Assembly (NCBI RefSeq): GCF_021730445.1
Contig: NZ_JADNRM010000002.1
Coordinates: 95,840-159,839 of the forward strand
DNA: 64,000 nucleotides
Reading direction: 5' to 3'
DNA from: Phocaeicola faecalis
GTDB taxonomy: Bacteria; Bacteroidota; Bacteroidia; Bacteroidales; Bacteroidaceae
The position numbers were made by a program, and so were the translations under genes. Of the stretch, positions 58,315 through 64,000 are shown one piece after another. Within the stretch, counting starts at the first letter, position 1. The number at the start of each line of letters is the position of its first letter. Under the pieces are notes generated by a model, which saw only the letters and a list, made by a program, of their open reading frames with translations, was not told the DNA's origin and made no database searches.

Positions 58315-60207
58315 TCAATGAAAGGACTGCTCACCGCGCCCGTCCAGTACGAACTGCTGTTCCTCCCGTCCCTTCGTCAGGTCACGGAGCCAGAATACCG
58401 CATTTCCGGGCACGCTGTCGTAGACCAGGCTGTCTGCAGTAGCAGTCTTCCTGCCCAGCGACTTCCATCCGCCGATGCCGTCCTGGTAGAACAACTCGTA
58501 GGTGTCTCCCGGCTCAATGTAATTTCCGTCATTGTGCGGTATGTAGAGCATGTCTGAGAGGCGGTGGCTGCCGCCGAGGTCGAACACCAGCGTCTGGGGG
58601 CCTGCCACCCTTGCTTGGTAGGTGGTCAGCACGTCACCGTCGGTCATGCACGCCGCCCCGTGACCGTAGGCCGGGGCGGGCGGGTCGATCAGCCGGAAGG
58701 GAAGCTTCCGCCCAGTGCCGTATTCGTGGAAGGCGATCTCCGCCACGGACACGTTGAAGCGGGAGGGGACGGCATCCCAGCGGACATAGCGCACGGGCCT
58801 GTCCGAGGCGGACACCATGACATGCCGATTCGTCTTCAACGTATGGGGGAGCGTGAACAGGGTGTCCGAAAAGCGGAAGTCCCTCCTGAAGCTGCCAATC
58901 ACCCTGTTGCCGGCCATGCGGAGCCCACGCTCCTTGAGATGGTGGTGGAAGGCATATTTCCTACGCAGCAGCGCACGAGTGGGGTTCCGCCAGTCGGGGA
59001 CATGGAGGACCGTCCTCCCCAGGCTGTCCACATGGAAGGGATACCCGGCAAAACGCAGGTTTCCAGAGGGGTGCCGGTACATCGGAAAGAAGCGGATGCC
59101 CGGCTCCAGGTCGTGGAATGCCACCCAGTCCCGGCGCACCTCGCCCTGTCCTACGGGCACGAACCTTCCGCAGCTGAAGACACACAGTAGAATGTGGCCG
59201 GCACGGATGTCGCTACCGGTCCTTACCCATGCCACGTTGCTTCCGAAATATTCGGAGGTGACATCGTATGTCTGGCCGCCGAACCCGGAACGAAACACCT
59301 TGCCTTTGGGCCTTTCGTCATCCATCCCCCTTCCTACCATCGACTCCGCCAACCAGAACGGCACCAGGATTCCCGTAGTGTCGCGGACGGCATTCCACCA
59401 GTGCATGCCCGAGGTGTGCGGGGAAACGGTGTAGTGGTCGGTGACGGAAGGGATGCCCAGGGCCCTGAGCAGGTAGAGGGTGAAGTCGCATGACTCGCGA
59501 CAGCTGCCCAACCGGTATCGGAGGAGGTAGCCGGCCCCCAGATGCGGCAGCGAGGGGAAGAGCTCGTTCCACCGGAACCCGTCACTGTTGAAGACCGTCT
59601 CAACGGCCTGCACCTTACGGACCACGTCGCTGCCGGAGTAGACGGAATCCACCCGGGCGGCGAAACGCCTGTAATAGGCCTCCCGCCACTCCTCCAGAGG
59701 TTCATCCCCCAGGCGGTAAGGGAGCACATGACGGAGGAACTCCTCCAGCGGGTAGTGCTCCGACCAGGGCCGGCTGTCCCATACGGCGAAGGCATGGTCG
59801 ATGTGGCGGATAAGAAAATCCGCCGTGATTACCTGCGCATCGTAGACCCTGGTGCGCGGGAGGGAGGGTGCAGAGCTGCGGACCTTCCTGACGGAATCCG
59901 CCCATACCTCCCTTTCAGGTAGGGCGGAGAGCTGCTTCAGGCGCTTGAGCGTGTCGATATCTCCCCCTATCCAGCTGTAGCAGTCCGCCATCCGCTCCAG
60001 GAGGAACAGGGCAGCCCGGCGCTTGCGGCTGTCTTCAGCGTAGTGGCGGAGCACCTTCTCGAGTTCGGCCCGGTTCTTCCCGGCCCGTTCCCATGTCCGC
60101 TCCAACCCGTCATTTCGGGTGCAGGCCGCCAAGCAGGTCAGGACGGCCCCGAGCAGCAGGACAGCTGCCCAGCATGCCGTCCGTTTCATTTCCGTGGTCT
60201 TTCTCAT
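58315..60207 (-). CDS. Transglutaminase-like lipoprotein, high GC
   Basis: The 630-residue protein has a lipoprotein signal (CWAAVLLLGAVLTCLAACTRN). A transglutaminase/protease-like core follows with the cysteine block LGSCRESCDFTLYLLRALGIPS near residue 235 and the histidine block TSGMHWWNAVRD near residue 270. The last ~150 residues (VRYVRWDAVPSRFNVSVAEIAFHEYG, HRLSDMLYIPHNDGNYI) look like a discoidin-type carbohydrate-binding fold. Its start overlaps the TPR gene stop (ATGA). The base composition is far richer in G+C than its flanks. Substrate unknown. Confidence 0.78.
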   Translation of the reverse strand: MRKTTEMKRTACWAAVLLLGAVLTCLAACTRNDGLERTWERAGKNRAELEKVLRHYAEDSRKRRAALFLLERMADCYSWIGGDIDTLKRLKQLSALPEREVWADSVRKVRSSAPSLPRTRVYDAQVITADFLIRHIDHAFAVWDSRPWSEHYPLEEFLRHVLPYRLGDEPLEEWREAYYRRFAARVDSVYSGSDVVRKVQAVETVFNSDGFRWNELFPSLPHLGAGYLLRYRLGSCRESCDFTLYLLRALGIPSVTDHYTVSPHTSGMHWWNAVRDTTGILVPFWLAESMVGRGMDDERPKGKVFRSGFGGQTYDVTSEYFGSNVAWVRTGSDIRAGHILLCVFSCGRFVPVGQGEVRRDWVAFHDLEPGIRFFPMYRHPSGNLRFAGYPFHVDSLGRTVLHVPDWRNPTRALLRRKYAFHHHLKERGLRMAGNRVIGSFRRDFRFSDTLFTLPHTLKTNRHVMVSASDRPVRYVRWDAVPSRFNVSVAEIAFHEYGTGRKLPFRLIDPPAPAYGHGAACMTDGDVLTTYQARVAGPQTLVFDLGGSHRLSDMLYIPHNDGNYIEPGDTYELFYQDGIGGWKSLGRKTATADSLVYDSVPGNAVFWLRDLTKGREEQQFVLDGRGEQSFH

Positions 60208-61220
60208 GGTTCTTTCATCGCTTGTGGGTTTTCTGCTTCATGGTCAGCCCCTTCAGGGGTGATGCTGTGTCTCTCCAGAATGTCCGTCACCTCACGGCAC
60301 ATCTCGCGAATGGCGGAAGACTGCACCTTGGGCACGGAGAAGAGAACCTTGATGGCAGCCCATCCGAGCCTGTCGGGACGGTTGTATTCCGGAAGGGCAT
60401 ACAACTTCACCAGCAGGTAGTGGAGATAGATACGCTCCTGCAGTCTGCGGATTGAACGCAGTAGATACTTCTCCGCTTTCCCATACTCGCCCATTTCCTG
60501 TGCATTGCGCCCCAAAACATTCAATATCATCGGGTCTCCGTTCACCTTCAGGACTTCAAACAGAACTTCTTCCGCCTTGCCGTAACTTCCGGTTCTGTAC
60601 AATGCCCTTCCGTACTCAAAACAGAAATCCTTATGCCAGGACATTCCATCATAAAGCCCGCCGTATTCTTCAGCTGCCGCCTTAAATGTACCGGAATGAT
60701 ACAAGACCCTGACAGGCATCCATTCGCGCACGGCCTGCAGGCGTCCGAAATGCTTGCCGTATGCGGTGGCGGCCGTCCATGTCACTGCCGCTGCAGCCAC
60801 CACCAAGAGCACTCCGGAGACCGTTTTCCGCTCCATTTCCGCCAGCCATTCCACCAGGAGCGCCGCCGCCACCACCAGTGCCCATGCGGAAACGGAAGCC
60901 GGGATGCGGAGCAGATAGGAGAAGCAGGCAAACACGGCCAGCGACACCAAGCATCCGCCCCTGGCCGCCACAGACAGCAAAACGACCAGCAGGACCACGA
61001 AGAGGTAGCTCTTGCGGAACCGGTAGAAGAAAATGGCGCTGTCATTCAGGCAAACCGTGGAGTCACGCAGGCTCAGCCTGCATCCCATCTCGCACTCTAT
61101 CGGCTTGCGGTAGAGCGCGAGAACGGCACGGTCCATCTTCACCGTATCGCCCTCGCCAGGGATGAACAGACATGCACATCCAAACAGCAGGTTCAATATT
61201 ATGTCCAACCACCAATTCAT
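60204..61220 (-). CDS. Membrane protein with C-terminal TPR repeats, probably truncated
   Basis: Starting at MNWWLDIILNLLFGCACLFI gives ~338 residues. About four membrane segments lie between residues 5 and 145 (SYLFVVLLVVLLSVAARGGCLV; AWALVVAAALLVEWLAE), then TPR-like repeats (FEYGRALYRTGSYGKAEEVLFEV; LGRNAQEMGEYGKAEKYLLRS). The end PKVQSSAIREMCREV resembles TPR tails of O-antigen-ligase-like Bacteroides proteins, so this may be the C-terminal part of a larger protein. The upstream 77 codons open in the same frame belong to a toxin relic and are excluded. Confidence 0.6.
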   Translation of the reverse strand: MNWWLDIILNLLFGCACLFIPGEGDTVKMDRAVLALYRKPIECEMGCRLSLRDSTVCLNDSAIFFYRFRKSYLFVVLLVVLLSVAARGGCLVSLAVFACFSYLLRIPASVSAWALVVAAALLVEWLAEMERKTVSGVLLVVAAAAVTWTAATAYGKHFGRLQAVREWMPVRVLYHSGTFKAAAEEYGGLYDGMSWHKDFCFEYGRALYRTGSYGKAEEVLFEVLKVNGDPMILNVLGRNAQEMGEYGKAEKYLLRSIRRLQERIYLHYLLVKLYALPEYNRPDRLGWAAIKVLFSVPKVQSSAIREMCREVTDILERHSITPEGADHEAENPQAMKEP

Positions 61221-61319
61221 TCTGCAGACAGGTTTACCGTTGTCATGGTAATGAAAATCATATTTAATTCTATTTCCAAAACGAAACTTAATCCAAGAAG
61301 CCCATGGATTTACCTTTTT

Positions 61320-61594
61320 CCTGTTATTTCCGAACAACTCGGAATGGTTTCCAATCCTGACCAGGTTTATGATGTCTCCGTCAATCCAGACCAGCAACAG
61401 GTCATTCTCCACATGGTACTCCATACAGCCCTTGTAGTCTCCGGAAAGCATGTGTAGCTTAACTTCCTGAGGAATCGTTTCGCCTCTGACAAACAGTCAG
61501 CAATGTACCTGAATGCCTTGACATTTTTAGAAAAGAACTTAATCCGCTTGAAGTCCTTATTGAATTGGATTGTTGGGTGCAGTTTCTTCTTCAT
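61320..61594 (-). pseudogene. YafQ/RelE-family toxin relic
   Basis: The N-terminal part KKKLHPTIQFNKDFKRIKFF runs to CLSE, then the frame shifts near 61481-61485 (one G missing from the GAGGGCGAA expected). In the next frame the C-terminus continues ETIPQEVKLHMLSGDYKG, LLLVWIDGDIINLVRIGNHSELFGN, the typical end of YafQ-type RNase toxins. The C-terminal half is now joined in frame to the TPR gene region. Confidence 0.8.
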
Positions 61595-61836
61595 CACTTC
61601 ATCAGGTCCTCCATCAGGTCATCTACACTGTCATATATTTGCCCTTCTCCTTGCTCCGGACTTCTGCTATTGCCACCCTTGTTTCCTCCTTCGGTTCTGT
61701 ATACATGACCCGCATGAGCAGCGTCTCCACGAAGTTGTTCAGGCTCCGGTACTCACGTTTGGCGGCCAGTTTCAAAGCGTCCAGAAGATTTGCTGTCGAG
61801 TCTGAATGCGGTCTGTTTCTTGATTGCTGTTTCCAT
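61594..61836 (-). pseudogene. RelB/DinJ-like antitoxin relic
   Basis: METAIKKQTAFRLDS starts correctly, then an extra A near 61800 shifts to the frame of NLLDALKLAAKREYRSLNNF, VETLLMRVMYTEPKEET. A second shift near 61640 is needed to reach YDSVDDLMEDLMK, which would end in TGATG overlapping the toxin start. It is the usual antitoxin-toxin order. Confidence 0.75.
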
Positions 61837-62001
61837 TGTGCTATATTTTTTATCACAAATAAATAACATCCTTTCGAAAAAGGAATACCCTATGCATGTT
61901 TTAACATGTGTTACCAATCCCCCCAGAAGCATCAGTATGGTATTTTAGAATAAAAAGACTTTTTAAATGAGGTTCAATGATTAATATTATCTACTTTCCT
62001 A

Positions 62002-63102
62002 TTACTCTTGATATTTATGGCTTTCCGAAATAGATACATCCTTCAAATCATATCTGATAATAGAATCAGAATCTGTTACTGCATATAGGAATCTTTGACT
62101 TTCATCTACAGTAAACATTCTTATATTATTCCCAAACGGATAATTATATAATAAATTTCCATCCCAATTATAAATTCTTAAAGAACAGTTTTCATTAGAC
62201 CTTGGATCATTCTCCTTTAATACACTTAATCCGCCAGCATAAAGCCCCAATATATAATCATCTGTACATTTCCCCATCTTGTAGTATAGACAACGTGAAT
62301 TAATGTCTCTTACTATACTTGAGTTTATAGATTTGCCATTGGGGATAATCTGTACAACTTTACCTGATTTTAAATCGGCTATGGAAACCATATCGAAAAA
62401 TCTATAGAATAATGCAACCTTTGAACGGTCTGGATTTAATGACCTGTAAGACTCCTTCAAGAAAGTGTCCATATAAGGAAAATCCTCATATTTCAATTGA
62501 CGAGTGATAATATCCTTGTCCGTATTATAAAACTCCCAAAAGAAATTGATGTCATTCTTGATTCCGGAACGTACAGGATCTTTTGTCATCATCAGATTTA
62601 CTGAATCCAAGACATAGACACTATGCGAAGCCAAAAAAAGTTCTTTACCCAAATGGGGTTCAAACTTATATTGTTTATCAAATACTGCCTGACTGGATTC
62701 AAGGGAACGTTTTATGTTAAGAATACCAAGGTAATTAGGGTAGGACTGTATGATAAGTTTGGGATTTCCAGACTCGGTATACGACTGTGCTATCAATCCG
62801 AAAGCCATAACCTCATTAGGTCCGCTTCCCTTTTTAAGGAAACTTCCCAAATGTTTTAATGACAATGTACTATATGCCTGTATAATATTCTCATTATGAT
62901 GTTGGGAAACCAACAGAAATGTATCTACAACCTGAATATCTGTTGGATAAAGCAAATCTATAGGTAGCTCCTTCTTTTCAAGTGAAATTGTTGTACATGA
63001 ATCTGGAATATATTTCTGAACTATATTAGAAGATTTTTCTGTATCTCTCGCACAAGAACTAGTCAAAAAGAATATGAATATAAATAATAATATAGGATTC
63101 AT
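62002..63102 (-). CDS. Six-bladed beta-propeller lipoprotein (BF3164-like), intact cassette copy
   Basis: The 366-residue protein has a lipoprotein signal (LLFIFIFFLTSSCARDTEKS). Propeller-type repeats follow, with LGSFLKKGSGPNEVMAFGLI, a GxGPNE-like turn common in Bacteroides TolB-like six-bladed lipoproteins. No enzymatic motif is visible. It lies 107 bases after the NVEALA peptide gene. The same pair occurs in broken form at 57056-58184. A role in surface handling or sensing of the peptide is inference only. Confidence 0.8.
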   Translation of the reverse strand: MNPILLFIFIFFLTSSCARDTEKSSNIVQKYIPDSCTTISLEKKELPIDLLYPTDIQVVDTFLLVSQHHNENIIQAYSTLSLKHLGSFLKKGSGPNEVMAFGLIAQSYTESGNPKLIIQSYPNYLGILNIKRSLESSQAVFDKQYKFEPHLGKELFLASHSVYVLDSVNLMMTKDPVRSGIKNDINFFWEFYNTDKDIITRQLKYEDFPYMDTFLKESYRSLNPDRSKVALFYRFFDMVSIADLKSGKVVQIIPNGKSINSSIVRDINSRCLYYKMGKCTDDYILGLYAGGLSVLKENDPRSNENCSLRIYNWDGNLLYNYPFGNNIRMFTVDESQRFLYAVTDSDSIIRYDLKDVSISESHKYQE

Positions 63103-63209
63103 CTTTCTTTAAATGATAATGCTGAATAAAATTTTAAAAATAACTTGCGCATCCTGAATCATATCGAATACGCAAGTTGTAAATCCACTTCTTCAACCGT
63201 TAAAGTTAT

Positions 63210-63533
63210 TCAATACTCACGTATACATTGCAAACACTCATTAACTAAAGACATACCAGCAGGTTTATGAGATTCTATAGCTCCACATTCTCCGATTCCA
63301 CCCATTGTTGTTTCAGAACATGTAGCATAATAATCCATCCCATATTCTGTGGAAAAAGCTGTATAGCACTGTTTCTTTGTCCACTCAGCACAATTAGATT
63401 CACTTTGTGCCAATGCCTCAATATTAGCCAAAGCAAGTTCTGACAATTCCATTTCTTGTTGTGATGTGTACACACCATAGCCTGCTATGCAGGCGAACGT
63501 TGCTGCAAAAGCAACTCGAATAATTTTTTTCAT
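63210..63533 (-). CDS. NVEALA family secreted peptide, intact
   Basis: The 107-residue product begins MKKIIRVAFAATFACIAGYG, a signal or membrane segment, then TSQQEMELSELALANIEALA, the motif that names the NVEALA family. The remaining ~63 residues hold six cysteines (NCAEW, QCYTA, ATCSE, GECGA, NECLQCIREY) and look like a disulfide-rich domain. The first ~40 residues match the broken copy at 57943-58184 closely, while the C-terminal parts are unrelated. Function of the family is not known to me. Confidence 0.88.
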   Translation of the reverse strand: MKKIIRVAFAATFACIAGYGVYTSQQEMELSELALANIEALAQSESNCAEWTKKQCYTAFSTEYGMDYYATCSETTMGGIGECGAIESHKPAGMSLVNECLQCIREY

Positions 63534-63565
63534 GGTATTTTCTTAATGTGTTATTATATTGGTTT

Positions 63566-63634
63566 TTACAAACTCTCTACGAAGCAACAAATACCCGATT
63601 TGTTGTATTTCAAAAAAAATGATTTACTTTTCAT
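63566..63634 (-). CDS. Possible 22-residue peptide with a canonical Shine-Dalgarno
   Basis: ATG at 63634 follows AGGAGGT by six bases, an unusually strong ribosome-binding site for this genus. The frame encodes MKSKSFFLKYNKSGICCFVE, then SL and stop. It ends 33 bases before the NVEALA start. It may be a leader peptide, a truncated gene or chance. Confidence 0.35.
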   Translation of the reverse strand: MKSKSFFLKYNKSGICCFVESL

Positions 63635-63729
63635 TTAATTACCTCCTTTCTTCAGTTGGTCTGATTTAACATGGAGTGGTATATGAATATTAATGGTTAA
63701 AGAACCATCATCCATATTTCCACTGTTTC

Positions 63730-63819
63730 TTATCCATCACCCGTTCTGACTGTCCCATGGAAATCCAATGTGAAGGATTTTTCTGATACATTGCCATATA
63801 TGGTTATGGTGCGCAGAAA
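63730..63819 (-). pseudogene. C-terminal fragment of a DUF1573-like protein
   Basis: The frame reads LRTITIYGNVSEKSFTLDFH, GTVRTGDG, stop, the usual closing strands of DUF1573 proteins. Two stops precede it, so only ~29 residues remain. The gap to 63635 holds another open stretch (MDDGSLTINIHIPLHVKSDQ) in a different frame. The loss lies beside the IS982-type end. Confidence 0.5.
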
Positions 63820-63892
63820 TTATTAACTGCGTAAAGGTAGCTTTATTTTCAATATCTTTGCAATTTATAATAATGTTGTATAACACAAACTC

Positions 63893-64000
63893 TTTGGCGA
63901 AATTAAATTGATAAAAGATTTATGTATAAAGAGTCGTGCATATTGTTGATATTTAGTAAATTAAAGGTAACCAAACTTTTAACTATAAAAATGAGAGCCC
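63893..64000 (+). mobile_element. Miniature IS982 derivative, cut by window end
   Basis: Bases 63893-63981 match 56132-56220 almost exactly. The sequence then jumps to ACTATAAAAATGAGAGCCC, which matches 56550 onward. About 330 bases of the remnant, including all recognisable transposase sequence, are absent. The right end lies outside the window. Confidence 0.8.

Noticed and set aside
60204..61451. A single 415-residue toxin-TPR fusion protein
   Set aside because: The first ~41 residues are the C-terminus of a frameshifted YafQ-type toxin. A plausible independent start with a membrane segment exists at 61220.
58564..61457. Long plus-strand frames (about 205-275 codons) opposite the transglutaminase-like and TPR genes
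   Set aside because: High GC makes stop codons rare on all frames. These have no signal, domain or ribosome-binding site, while the minus-strand frames have clear motifs.

Overview
The window looks like a chromosomal stretch of a gut Bacteroides species. The evidence is the promoter style (TAnnTTTG at -7, TTTG near -33, as in the Bacteroides primary-sigma consensus), A/T-rich leaders without strong Shine-Dalgarno sites, and gene families typical of the genus: type III glutamine synthetases, a Dps-like ferritin, LL-diaminopimelate aminotransferase, Wzi-type capsule protein, DUF5686 and NVEALA peptides. I cannot name the species. No tRNA, rRNA or CRISPR array was recognised.

Layout. 0-5.6 kb: outer-membrane and envelope proteins plus a Crp/Fnr regulator. 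5.7-8.5 kb: aspartate ammonia-lyase and a YitT membrane protein on the minus strand, separated by a structured 203-bp repeat. 8.8-16 kb: lysine/cell-wall precursor genes (dapF, dapL), then a nitrogen-assimilation block (outer-membrane protein, PII, AmtB, glutamine synthetase III). 16-22.1 kb: a complete minus-strand biotin operon (bioB-A-F-G-C-D) with an unusual leader ORF and terminator before bioB. 22.1-26.8 kb: glycogen/alpha-glucan genes (GH133, GT4, GH57). 27-34.2 kb: a DUF5686 outer-membrane protein and a TolC/HlyD/ABC-2 exporter with no ATPase gene nearby. 34.3-41 kb: GH20 hexosaminidase, a second glutamine synthetase III, a second Crp/Fnr regulator and a Dps-like ferritin, with two inverted MITE-like elements and the second copy of the 203-bp repeat. 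41.3-50.5 kb: housekeeping genes (kdsA, lipid kinase, miaA, M48 protease, gapA, mscL, guaA, an SDR). 50.6-56.1 kb: an RND efflux operon.

56.1-64 kb is a decaying accessory region bounded by related IS982 remnants. It holds an IS630 relic, a broken toxin-antitoxin pair, a high-GC two-gene block (transglutaminase-like lipoprotein and TPR membrane protein), and two copies of an NVEALA-peptide/beta-propeller-lipoprotein cassette. One cassette is intact. The other is broken by a frameshift and two in-frame stops. The two peptides share a nearly identical leader but have unrelated, cysteine-rich C-termini, which is the pattern of a secreted peptide precursor.

The strongest leads for new biology are the NVEALA cassettes, the leader ORF/terminator in front of bioB, and the paired 203-bp intergenic repeat with three 12-bp palindromes at an exact 22-bp period.
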